Shown: in pieces, positions 43,552 through 54,898 of the stretch
Layout: each line of letters opens with the position of its first letter
Position numbering within the stretch: position 1 is the first letter of the stretch
NCBI RefSeq assembly: GCF_963576675.1
Contig: NC_088916.1
Coordinates: forward strand, 17,398,501 to 17,462,500
Source of the DNA: Euphorbia lathyris
Taxonomy: Eukaryota; Streptophyta; Magnoliopsida; Malpighiales; Euphorbiaceae
Direction: 5' to 3'
Length of the DNA: 64,000 nucleotides
The notes under the pieces: generated by a model
The model's database searches: none
Seen by the model: only the letters and a program-made list of their open reading frames with translations
Told to the model about the DNA's origin: nothing
Translations under genes and position numbers: made by a program

Positions 43552-45626
43552 CGTAGAGAAATTTGATTCCAGAAGGCGTGTATTAAGCCCATAATGGGGA
43601 CGGATCGTATTATTTCTTTTCGTATGCATTCATAAGCATTATTGCAAATTTTTTGGGTAATTTCCGCGAAACCTGTAGCGAGAGTCCATTCATCGCTCGA
43701 AAGAGGCTAGTGTAAGTTCCCCCTTACAGTAAGGCGTCGAAGGGTCCCCATCCATTCGATAGGGGCAAATTCGTGCGGTCCTATGAGGTCCCGCGATCAG
43801 CCGTGTCAGCATATAGTAGCCTTAGAAGTTTTCCTAGGATTAGCCGTTACCATTTTTGATGTGATGAATGAATCAATTCGTGTTTTCAAATTGTCATGAT
43901 ACGTGTCTAATCCTAAAATACGTAAAGAAAATGAAACGATGCGTTAATATATACTCTTAAACCGATATAAAAACTACCCCAAAACATCGAAACGATTCGA
44001 ACTAAAGACGACTTAGTCACCTCGTATGAATGAACTTGTGCGACCCGCCTGGTCCCTTTCCGTGTCCCGAAGAAGGCACATGTTCAGAAAATACGTTGTG
44101 ACGTAAGCACGTATTAGTAAAGGTCGGTTTGGTATTAAGGATAGTTATACCTCGATTCAAAAGACTATATTAACGGTAACCATTATTCACATTCTTTAAA
44201 TACGTTGGGATAAAGTGAGATTATGACAAAACGAAAACAAAGAACATTTCTGTTTTGAACGACCCCGTTGTAACGTAAAGAGTTTCATGAACGTGGCCCG
44301 TCCCTTCCGAATAAAAAACGAGCTCTTACGTTACGCCTTGCGTTGTTCTAAGGAGAAATGGACGTGTCCGCAAAAGTGACTAAGAAAATAAAAGAAAATA
44401 AAAAACGGCCAAAATCATTCTTTATCTATGATATATGTCAATCCCGATGGTAGTTAAAGAAAATGAACCAATATCGTTAAATACGTGCCTCGAACTGGTA
44501 TATACGCCGCTTAAAATCACGAAGCCGAATTAAGCTAAAACACGTAATTGCACCATATGGACGAGACTGTAGGTTTGATTAATGGCTCGACCATTTCGAC
44601 CGTTACCAAAACTACAAGAAATATGACCCGATTTGCGTGTGTGCTTAATTCGTGCCTAAATGAGGAGAACGGTAGTAGCCCTGCTTCGAATAAGCATGCG
44701 ATTAAACGAAATGTTGATTTTCTATAACCAACTGGGATGATATATCCCGTAAATCGGAAGAAATAAAGAGTTGTTGCTAGCCGAAAGATTATCGTGCGCT
44801 CGAATAAGACTCACCGTCTTTTCACGTAGCCAAAACGAGCAAGCGAATTTTGGCACTAAAAACAAACGTGTTACACGATGATTCTGTTCCCTAAAATAAA
44901 ATCCAAAAGTGATACCATCACTAAATAAACACGTGGTTGCGTCTCTCGATAGATCCAAAAGATCCCGTTGTAATCCAAAAATCGAGACACGAACCCACGC
45001 GAATAAAAGGGGACGAATCATTGTCGATAACGAACGATTGAACCAAAAGAATAACTCGTACCACGTTTAAATCCGAGATACGCTCGAAAGGGAGTCAAAA
45101 CCCAAACTAACGCATCTCGTGAAATAACGAAAGACGGGTTATTCGAAAGGGAAATCCAATTTGGTCGATATCTTAGCCACTAAACGTCGATACGTCAGAA
45201 CGAATTGTATTGTTTGATGAATGATTTATTTTTCCGCAATAATCGACGGCATCATACGTTCCATGGACCGCAATGTGAGCCCATGCCAAAATCCTAGGAA
45301 AGAGACTTGAACCATCGAGTGCGTGGAGGAATAAGGGTGGAAGAGAGATGTTGTGATACGTGTAATTAGACTAATGTTTGTTCTTCTTATCTTATATATC
45401 TGTATATAATAAACGCACACACCACGAATCATGCATATAAAATCATGCATACATACTAATAGGTATCGCTCGCACAGACATCACCATTAAGAGGTCGTGG
45501 TTCCGTGAGAGTAGTCGGCTAGTTAGACAGTTCGACCAGTTACAAATTGTCAGTTCCGAACCATCACAGTCGGCAGTTGTGGCTTCTGAATCATCTTCGT
45601 CCGAGTCCGCTCAGTCTTCGTTCAGT
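43552..45626 (+). other. Ogre-like leader, 2 kb
   Basis: No long ORF on either strand; base composition is more even than the LTR and rich in cgaa/acga words. Ogre elements can carry an extra ORF1 before gag, but none is visible here. The gag frame is open without a start from 45441 and reads FRESSRLVRQFDQLQ before the first methionine, so translation may begin upstream by splicing or at another codon. Confidence 0.5.
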
Positions 45627-47618
45627 ATGTCTGCGACTAATGAAAAAGTAGCCGAATTGGAGAATTTTGTGAACAACATTAACGATCAGTTAGCCACAAT
45701 CCTGGTCCAGCTAGCTGGGCTGGCTTTGAAGGATAACAAGAGTGGTAGCAATCATGCTGAGAACGATGTGAATGATGGTCCCCGCTTTGGAAACGAGGAC
45801 GACTATCAGGATTATATTAGAAAGCAGCTTGAGAATGAGAAAGCTAGGGAAGAGGAATGGAAGCAGCACATCACTGAGGAAGTGCAGGATCTGCATGGGG
45901 CAGGCTCCGAAGGTCAGGACTTTTATAATCTGAAGAACTGTTTGTCGGCAATGGCTTTGCATTTGAAGTTCCGGCTCCCTGACATGAAGAATTTTGATGG
46001 AACTAGGGATCCTACTGCCCACATGAATCAGTATGTTGTTGTGATGAAACACACGATCCTGACCGAGGAGCAAGTCTTGGGGCTGTTCAATACTTATCTG
46101 GAGGGGGCTACCCTCGTGTGGTTTCATGCGTTGCCTCTGGTGATGAAGAGAGATTGGAAGGAGTTGGCGAAGTCATTCATCGCTCAATATAGTTTCAACA
46201 CTATGCTTGAGGTTACTTTGAAGGAGCTAGAGAGCACTAAGCAACAGATTGGGGAGTCCTTGACCGACTTTGTGCATAGATGGAGAGGCAAGGCGGCAGT
46301 TATGAAATAGAAACCACTTGATCAGGATCATATCCGAATGGTAATCGGCAACACCTTGCCATATATTAAGAATGAGCTGCGGTATATGCCTTTTACCGAT
46401 TTTAATCAGATGTATAGCTGCGCCTTGACAATCGAGGGGGATGGAGAGCCGAAGAAAGCTTATACCAAGTGGATGAAGTCTGGATATAGTGCCGGAGGGC
46501 CAAGTGCACGTGTAGAACCTGCCGCAGTAAAGGTGCTTGAACTCAACGCTATCGAGAAGAGGCAGTTCGCCAAGTTTGATCAAACCTATGCAAAAGTTTT
46601 CGAACGATTGCAGAAAAAGGGATTGTTGAAAGCCCTCGCTCCTTATAACAAAGCACCGCCTACTCCTCCGATGCAAGCTAGGGGGTACTGCGAGTTCCAC
46701 AGCAATTACGGACACACTATTGAGAACTGTGAGAGGTTGAAGCATGAGATCCAGGATTTGATTGAGGAGAAGAAGATAGCCGATCCATCGTCAGTGAACC
46801 CTTCCATTAGGCGCAATCCATTGCCTAACCATAGGGTAAGCATGATCGGATCTGGGCTAGAAGGAAACTTGATAGTAGGACCCTTCGGGGAGGATGAAGA
46901 GGAGTTGTTGGACTCCGATGAAAAGATAAATATGGGAAGTGGGTTGCATGTATCCGTCTTAGGAGAAGGACTAACAGAGGAAGTGATAAATGATGAAGGA
47001 AAATCCGAAGAGGTGTCATCTCAGAGGGTCAGGCCCGTGTTGAGTTTGTTCAGTGGGGTAGAAGATCCTGAAGCTCATTTGTTTGGATATGTGTGCGCTA
47101 TGTATAGAGAGCCATATGAGGTGGAAGATGTCGCTATGTGGTTCTATCTATCACTAGTGGGCGAACCTTTGAGGTGGTTTCAGTTGCTACCTGAATCGAC
47201 AAAGCATGATTGGTCATTGATGTCAAGCTTGTTTTTGATGAAGTATAGAAAAGCCAAAGCACATGTGGTGAAACATAGCGCGATGCAAATTGGGCCTATC
47301 AAACGCCCGTTGCCAACTGTCAGCAAGTATAATGAAGGCAAGGACCCCATGGAGCACCTGCATTTTTATCTGTCCGCTATGGGTCCTCTGGGCTTGAAAG
47401 AGGAGGAAATTACGAGTTTGTTTTGCAACTCGTTGGCAGGAGAATCACTGGTGTGGTATATGTCTCTTCCGATGAATGTTAAGGTGAATTGGGCTGAAAT
47501 GACTAAGAAATTCATCAAGAAATACACCGCATGGGGACATCCGGAAGAAATGCCTGAGTCACTCGATGAGGAGACACCAGAGGCAGTATTAACCATGGCT
47601 AAGTACAAGGGAGATGAG
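45627..47618 (+). pseudogene. Ogre-like gag with repeated capsid-like domains (first part)
   Basis: Start is the first ATG in the frame (MSATNEKVAELENF); the frame is already open from 45441. After a coiled-coil-like start, capsid-like domain 1 lies at about residues 113-275 (LPDMKNFDGTRDP, YLEGATLVWFHALP, DWKELAKSFIAQY). The zinc-binding motif CEFHSNYGHTIENC follows at about 354-367, then an acidic linker. Domain 2 (about 466-540: LFSGVEDPEAH, LVGEPLRWFQLLP, HDWSLMSSLF) and domain 3 (about 560-630: YNEGKDPMEH, LAGESLVWYMSLP, NWAEMTKKF) repeat the same pattern. Domain 4 starts at about 654 and is cut by element B at 47618, resuming at 59711. A TAG at 46308-46310 interrupts domain 1. A normal Ty3/gypsy Gag has one such domain. 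Confidence 0.82.
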
Positions 47619-48750
47619 TGTTGAAACACCTTTCCACAAGATTTTGATTTGACAAAATCATCCATGATTAAGAGGCAATTAAATTTAAATGCTTTGATTT
47701 AATTGTACTAGTGTGTTTGTTCAATATTGAGTGCAAAAATATATATAAAGTAAGACAGGTCAAACGTCAGCATAAGCCAAAAGCTGAGTGGAACGGAACT
47801 CAGCATGAAAGGATAGAAGCTGAGTGAAGTAGAACTCAGCATCAGAAGCTTCTTTCAAAATTGCCAGAACGAAGCTGACTAAATTAGAAGACTCCTTCAG
47901 AATTGAACAAACAAGAACGGAGCTGACTAAGAAGGAACTCAGTATAGAAGTTGAACATTCGAAGATAACGGATGAAGCTGAGTAACAGTCAGGACAGCAT
48001 GAAAGATCCGTTCACTAAAGGACAAAGTCTGCCAATCTTCTGCACCAATAATTGAAGCCTCGAAAGCACACAGAAGACTAATTCCAAGAATCATGGGTCT
48101 GTGGATTATTGGTAAAAGACAACTGGCACAAAAAGACAAGTCTGATGCAAGAAGACAAAACCTGACGCCTGAAGAAAACATAAGAAGGGAATGGCGGAAC
48201 AGTCTGAAGCTGACCAGAAGCTGTCTCCTAAAAGAGCCGTTTTGGACACAACGGCTAAACCAATTCAAAATGATCCAATCTTTAGAAATTCATCTATAAA
48301 AGGACAATGATAGTTCTTGGATCATTTGCCCAAGCATAAAAAGAAAGATACAAGAGAGAAAATTCAAAAAGCACTCAAATACAAAAAGATCTTACACCAA
48401 CTTTTCCATTCTCTGTGTAAATGCTAGATTGATTGTTTTGTAATCACCTAAAGTGTTCTTTAGTTGAAAAAGAACAAGTGTGTGATCAATAGGAATATTG
48501 AGAGTGTTGAGCTGAGTACTTGGTTGTAAGTATTCAGTGGTAGAAAAATCTAAGTGCTGGGTTGTAGTACTTAGTAGGAGCTGAGTAGACAAATAGAGGA
48601 CGTACTCTTGCATACTCACTGCCTTGTAAAGGGTTTGTGCTCTACCTTGAAAGAGCTCAGTATTGGATTGAAAATCCCAAGAGGAACTGGGGACTGGACG
48701 TAGGCAGAGAGGCCGAACCAGGATAAGTCGTGCTGAGTAACTCTCTCTCT

Positions 48751-48817
<67 letters not shown>

Positions 48818-49100
48818 TGTGTTGCTTGTTATATTTACTCAGCTTATAAATTGTTAAAACTGAAACTGAGTAAATCTGAGTGCTAAGTTGGAAGCTGACC
48901 TTTCAAGTGTCAATTCCCAATTCTCAAGTCAAGCAGTCTTAGTCAGCATAGAACTAAAACTGTCTGGCTAATCAAATGCCCGTGCTGACCAACACGCTGA
49001 GTTATCAAACTCTTAAAATAACATTAAGTCAGCATAATTAAAAGCAAAAAAGTTACATTAGTTCCTAACCCCCCTTGGAACTAATTACTAGGGACCAACA
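47619..49100 (+). repeat. 5' LTR of Sirevirus-like element B
   Basis: 1482 bp. It contains (at)n from 48753 to 48788 followed by (gt)n to about 48815; the 3' LTR has only the (at)n part (about 59384-59420). catctataaaaggac near 48291-48305 is the likely TATA box, repeated in the 3' LTR near 58915. Confidence 0.93.
48753..48815. repeat. Compound microsatellite (AT)n(GT)n
   Basis: About 18 AT units followed by about 13 GT units in the 5' LTR of element B. The equivalent place in the 3' LTR has the AT run and no GT run, so the GT part expanded in one LTR after insertion. Confidence 0.93.
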
Positions 49101-49102
49101 AG

Positions 49103-49114
49103 TGGTATCAGAGC
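49103..49114 (+). other. Primer binding site, element B
   Basis: tggtatcagagc, initiator tRNA-Met complement, two bases inside the 5' LTR. Confidence 0.93.
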
Positions 49115-49162
49115 CTAAGCTCACTACTCAAAGATCTAACAATCTTGAGCTGATCCCGAAAA

Positions 49163-50112
49163 ATGGGTGAGAATAGCACTTGTTTCCTTCCAGGAAACCA
49201 AACAACACAGATACTCCCTGAGGGATTATCAATCACTAGACCTCTGCTATTCTTTGGATCTAATTATACATTCTGGAAGAATAGGATGAAGAACTTTATT
49301 CAAGCCACAAACATGAGTGCATGGCTTGCAATAGTTCAAGGTCCACATATACCTTATAAAACTGTTGATAATGAGAAAGTTATCAAGAGTGAAACTGAGT
49401 GGACAGAGGATGACCTCAGAAAATTACAAAATAATACTTCGGCTATCAATATGCTTCACTGTGCTCTAGATGCTGCAGAATACAATAAGATTTCAGGTTG
49501 TGAGTCAGCACAGGAGATCTGGAAAACGCTGGAAGTAACTTATGAAGGCACTAGCAAGGTCAAGGAATCCAAAGTGAACCAACACATGCGATTGTATGAG
49601 CTGTTCGAGATGACTGAAAATGAGGACATCTCAGCAATGAATGCCAGGTTCACCAACATAATAAATGAGCTTAAAAGACTCGGTAAGAATTTCACTAAAG
49701 AAGAACAAGTGAAGAAGATCTTACGAAGTCTTCCCAAAATCTGGCAAGCCAAGAAGACAGTTGTAGAGGAAGCTCAGGACCTGACCACATACAAATATGA
49801 TGAGCTGATCGGTTCCTTGCTGACCTATGAAATCTCCATGAAAAACTTTGAAGCTAAAGAAAAATCTGAGGATAAGAAACAGAAATCACTAGTGATGAAA
49901 GCTGACTCCACAGAAGGTGAGTCAACTGATGATGAGGAAATGGCCATGTTTACTAGAAAAATGAAAAAGCTGTTCAGAAGAAATGAAAGAAATAGTAGGC
50001 GGCCATACAAGAGAGGAGACAGATATAAAGCTGAGTCCAGTGACACCAGACACAAAAAGGACAGCTCCAAGCCTGTCACATGTTATGAATGCCATCAAAC
50101 TGGGCATATTAA
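49163..50112 (+). pseudogene. Gag of element B, part before the MITE
   Basis: Starts at ATG 49163 (MGENSTCF). It contains the copia Gag (UBN2-like) region: SNYTFWKNRMKNFIQ, EIWKTLEVTYEGTSKVKESK, YELFEMTENE, FTNIINELKRLGK and ILRSLPKIW, with KYDELIGSLLTYE before a charged segment. The first zinc knuckle begins CYECHQTGHIK at about 50079 and is cut there by the MITE at 50113. The frame then reads into the MITE and stops at 50147-50149; those last residues are not part of the protein. Confidence 0.92.
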
Positions 50113-50404
50113 GGCCTTGTTTGATAAAGCACTTAATTGCTTAAATTAAAATATTAAGCACTTATTTAATTTAAGTGCGTTTGATAACGGTTGTTTCTCC
50201 ACCACTTAAATTAGTTAATTAAGTTAAAAATCACTTATTTTGATAAGTCAAAATATTTAACTTAATATTTTAAGTTAAACATTATCAACTAATATTTTTA
50301 TAAAATTTATATCATTCAATACTTTCAGCACTTATAATATTCAGCACTTAAAATTCAGTACTTATTTTTTCAGCACTTAATTTTCAGTTTTATCAAACAA
50401 CGCC
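50113..50404. mobile_element. Tourist-like MITE in the gag zinc knuckle
   Basis: 292 bp. Ends ggccttgtttgataaa and tttatcaaacaacgcc are inverted with one mismatch. A taa duplication lies at 50110-50112 and 50405-50407. Inside, several cagcactta / taagtgct words pair or repeat. MITE plus duplication add 295 bp, shifting the frame by one, which matches the change from frame 2 before to frame 0 after. Its ends resemble the MITE at 21076-21383 in type, not in detail. Confidence 0.88.
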
Positions 50405-51248
50405 TAAGTCAAGCTGTCCTAATCTGAAGAAAGATAAGAATGGAAGCAAAAAGGCAATGGTGGCCACGTGGAGTGACAGTGATGAGTTAACATCATCTGA
50501 AGCTGAGCAAAATGAAACAGCCAACATATGTTTCATGGCAAATGATGGAGCTGACCAATCTCAATCTGAGCAAGCCGACCTCTCTGAAGATTCTGAGCAG
50601 GAGGAAAACAACAATGAGGTAACATCCTTACTTTTGCTTAGAAACGAAATGGTAAATGCCCTGAGTGACTTATATACACTAACTAAGAAGTGTAACAAAA
50701 GGATTAAGGCACTCAGCAGGCGCTGTGACGAGATTGAGGAGGTCAAGCTGAGTGACCTCTGATATCTCCTCCAGGACAACTCAGATTTACATACGAACAT
50801 GCAAATCTTACATAAGTTTGTCACGGAGGTTCAAACTGAGTCAAAGAAACTTAGAAAGGATGTCAAAACTTTACAGAACCAAATAAAAGGTTCAACTAAG
50901 AATAAACCCCATACTGAGTACTCAGGTACTGGTCAGCATAAACAGTTTACTCAATGTAGCTGTTATGTGAAGAAAGGACACACAAAAGCTGTGTGCTGGC
51001 ATAACAAACAGACTGTCCAATGTGACTTCTGTGGTAAGAAAGGTCATACTACCAAGGTATGCTGGTATGCTCAGCAAAACAATGCTGACCACACTCAATA
51101 TCACCCTCAAAGGGTAACTATGTGTGGCTTTTGTGGTAAAAGTGGCCATACTACAAAAGTATGTCGTCACAAGTTAAAATATGACTTTGCACCTGTTTAC
51201 ACTAACAAGAAAGGACCCAAAAAGAATTGGGTACCTAAAAACGAATAG
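50405..51248 (+). pseudogene. Gag of element B, part after the MITE, with three more zinc knuckles
   Basis: Frame 0. It continues the knuckle and an acidic serine-rich stretch (DSDELTSSEAEQ), then a TGA at 50760-50762, then a coiled-coil-like segment (VTEVQTESKKLRKDVKTLQNQ). Three further knuckles follow: CSCYVKKGHTKAVC (degenerate, C-X-C spacing), CDFCGKKGHTTKVC and CGFCGKSGHTTKVC (both C-X2-C-X4-H-X4-C). The frame closes with a TAG at 51246-51248, shortly before the protease. In the Sirevirus SIRE1 stop-codon suppression has been described for the envelope-like ORF; here the TAG could be a gag end or just a lesion. Confidence 0.87.
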
Positions 51249-54200
51249 TTTAAAATGCAGGTCAGCTTGACATGCGTGGAGAAATCAAAACTCTGGTATA
51301 TAGACAGCGCATGCTCAAGACACATGACAGGTGATGAAACTCAGTTCATCACATTAGAGCTTAAACGAGGAGGTAGTGTAAGCTTTGGAGACAACAAGAA
51401 GGGCAAGATAGTTGGCTCAGGAACTATCGGAGGTAACCCTAAAATTGAGTCAGTCTCCTTAGTTAAAGGTCTCAAATATAATCTTCTAAGCGTAGCTCAG
51501 CTTTGCAAGAGTGGAAGGAAGGTTATATTTGATGATACTAAGTGTCAGATACTCGAGGGAAAAACAAATGATTTGATTTTAACAGCCCCTCGTGTAGAAA
51601 ATGTTTACATGTTGAGTTTGGAAAAACAATTTTAAAAAAGTATATGCTTAGTGTCAAAAGAGGACAACTCCTGGCTATGGCATATGAGACTTGGGCATGT
51701 CAGCATGGACCTCCTTGCCAAACTAGCTAGAAAGCAATTAGTTGAGGGATTACCCAAATTAAAGTATGAAAAAGATCAACTTTGTAATGCTTGTCAGCAA
51801 GGTAAACAAATCAAAAAGTCATTTCATAGCAAAAAGGTTGTCTCAACCAAAAGACCATTGGAATTACTACATTTGGATCTTTTTGGACCTATCCAGCCAC
51901 TTAGCATGGGAGGTAAGAAATTTTTCTTAGTTATTGTAGATGATTTCTCTAGGTATACTTGGGTCATCTTACTGAGTAGCAAAGATGAGACATTAGAGAT
52001 GTTTACCACATTAGTCAAAAGGCTTGAAAATAACAAAGACCTAAGAGTAGCTCACATTAGAAGTGATAATGGTGGAGAATTCAAAAACCAATTGTTTGAT
52101 GAATTCTGTGAAACTAATAGTATTGACCACAGTTTCTCTGCCCCTAGAACTCCTCAACAGAATGGAGTTGTTGAAAGAAAGAATAGGACAATATTAGAAA
52201 TTGCTAGGACAATGCTGAGTGAAAATAGGCTTTCAAAGTATTTTTGGGGAGAAGCTGTCAATACAGCATGTTATATATTGAATAGGGCATTGGTAAGACC
52301 TATATTAAAGAAAACCCCTTATCAACTTTGGAAAGGACGAAAGCCCAATATTGGATACTTTCGTGCCTTTGGGTGTAAATGCTTTATACTCAACACTAAG
52401 TATAATCTGGCAAAGTTTGATGCCAAAGCTGACGAAGCGATCTTTTTGGGATACTCAACAAACAGTAAAGCATGTAGAATTTATAATAAAAGGACTCAAG
52501 TAGTAGAAGAGTCAGTCCATGTAGATTTTGATGAAACTGACCCTGCAGGAAGAACAACTCAACACACTGAGGAAGAACCCAACTCAGCTCCTGCTGACCA
52601 GAATGGACATGCTGAGTCATCAGTACAAGAACTGACCAAAACTGAAATTACCTTTGCTGACCAATCTGTCCCTGCAAAGATTGTAGAAACACCTGTTCCA
52701 AACAACTCAATATTACCCAAGGAGATAAAAATTCCAAGAGGACATTCAAAAGAGTCCATCCTTGATGATGCAAACAACAAAGTAATGACTAGAGATCAAC
52801 TTAGGAAGTTTCTTAGCAACGTCGCTTTCGTATCAGTCTATGAACCAAAGAACTTTGCTGATGCTGAGCATGATGAGTATTGGATCAACGCTATGCAAGA
52901 AGAGCTTGACCAATTCACAAGAAATGAGGTATGGGATTTAGTACCTAAACCTAGGAATCAGAAATCTATAGGAACTAAGTGGGTTTTTAGAAACAAACTA
53001 GATGAGCATGGAAATGTAATCAGGAACAAAGCTCGACTTGTAGCCCAAGGCTATAGTCAGCAAGAGGGCATTGATTATGGTGAAACCTTTGCACCAGTTG
53101 CTAGGCTAGAAGCTATACGTATATTGTGTGCATATGCTAGTTTCATGAACTTTAAATTGTATCAAATGGATGTTAAAAGTGCATTTCTTAATGGTTTTAT
53201 AAACGAAGAGGTATATGTTAATCAACCTCCTGGTTTTGAAGATCCAAAGTTTCCAAACCACGTTTATAAACTCAAGAAGGCCTTATATGGCCTGAAGCAA
53301 GCTCCAAGAGCTTGGTATGAAAGGTTGACCAACTTCCTGCTGACCAGGAATTATGTCAGAGGAAAAGCTGACACAACCTTCTTCATTAAGAAAAAGGGTA
53401 AACATACCCTACTTGCACAAATCTATGTAGATGACATAATATTTGGTGCTACTGGCGAATCTTTGTGTCAAGAGTTTAGCAAACAGATGCAGACTGAGTT
53501 CGAAATGTCTATGATGGGAGAACTCAGCTTCTTCCTTGGACTTCAGATCAAGCAAGGTAAGAACGACATCTTCATTAGTCAGTCCAAGTACACCAAGGAG
53601 ATGTTAAAGAAATTTGATATGGAAGATTGTAAGCCCATATCAACCCCTATGGGTACTGATACTGCCCTATGCAAAGATGAGAAAAGTAAGTCAATAGATA
53701 GTAAACTCTATCGAGGTATGATAGGCTCCTTACTTTATCTCACTGCTAGTAGACCTGATATACAGTACTCAGTATGTTATTGTGCAAGATATCAAGCTGA
53801 CCCAAGGGAATCTCACTTAATTGCTGTAAAAAGAATTTTTAGATATTTGCAGAGCTCAGTTGAATCAGGTTTGTGGTATCCAGCCTCAAATGACTTCACA
53901 CTCATAGGATACACTGATGCTGACTATGGACGGGATAAGCTAGAACGTAAGAGTACTTCAGGAGGATGCCATTTCCTTGGAAGCTGTCTAGTATCCTGGT
54001 TCAGAAAGAAGCAATCATCAGTTGCTCTGTCTACAACTGAAGCTGAGTACGTTGCTGCTGGAAGCTGTGTAGCTCAAGTCCTATAGATAAAGCAACAGCT
54101 TGAGGATTATGGAGTAAGAACCGAGACAATAGAGATCAAATGTGACAACAAAAGTGTCATTGATCTATCCAAGAATCCTATTCAACACAGCAGGATGAAG

Positions 54201-54371
54201 CATGTCAGCATAAGGCATAACTTCATCAGAGATCACGTACTGAAGGGTGAGATCAAGCTGACTTATGTACCAACAAATGAACAGCTTGCAGATATCTTCA
54301 CCAAGCCTTTGGCTCGTGAACAATTTAACATACTAAGGGAAGCTATCGGTATTTCTAATCCTCTTCAATAA
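51249..54371 (+). pseudogene. Pol of element B: protease, integrase, RT, RNase H
   Basis: All in frame 0. Protease: LWYIDSACSRHMTG (51290-51330; DSA where DSG is usual), to LKYNLLSVAQLC. TAA at 51633-51635. Integrase: [10 protein letters not shown] and CNACQQGKQ zinc region; core residues in [16 protein letters not shown] and [47 protein letters not shown], and YVDD at 53424-53435. RNase [37 protein letters not shown] at 54084-54086 stands where element A has a tryptophan (TGG), after which the frame runs to 54369-54371. Two lesions in a 1,040-codon pol. Confidence 0.93.
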
Positions 54372-54898
54372 TTCTAAGTATTTGAATAAATGTTGAGTGA
54401 TTGTCATGCTGACTGATATTAGTCTAGTAACTACTGCACAATGAGCTTAATAGTCTATGCTGAGTAGATACAAATGCTGAGTAGATAGACATATTGAGTA
54501 ATCACCTTATGCGGAGTGAATGTACATGTTGTGTGATGAACGTATGTTGAGTTACTAAGAGATAGGAAATCCATCTACGTAGAATTAAATACTCAGTATC
54601 ATAAACGACTCATATTCTGGCAAACTGAGTAAATGCCCACTTGCACCGATAAACAATGACACGTGTAACAAATCATACCTAGGAAAACGCAAGTAATAAT
54701 GAATACCCATGCGCCGAACCTGTCATAAATGGCAGAATCTTTGTCGATTAAAGTCCCAAGATGAAAACGGCTAGTTCATTAATGACTCAAAACACTATAA
54801 GTAGTGGAAGGATCCCCACTCATTACTCTTTACGCTTACGATCTTCTGAAATCGAATTCTCCTCTCTCCCTAAATCTTAAAAACCTTCCTCGGTAACA
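54372..54898 (+). other. Spacer between pol and third ORF, element B
   Basis: No ORF; tgagta/tgctgag words recur. A ctataagtag sequence at about 54794-54804, 95 bp before the third ORF, could be an internal TATA box for a separate transcript. Confidence 0.45.

Noticed and set aside
51246..51248. TAG between gag and protease of element B as a programmed readthrough stop
   Set aside because: Three other in-frame stops occur in the same polyprotein and I cannot compare an intact copy, so this one is not distinguishable from decay.
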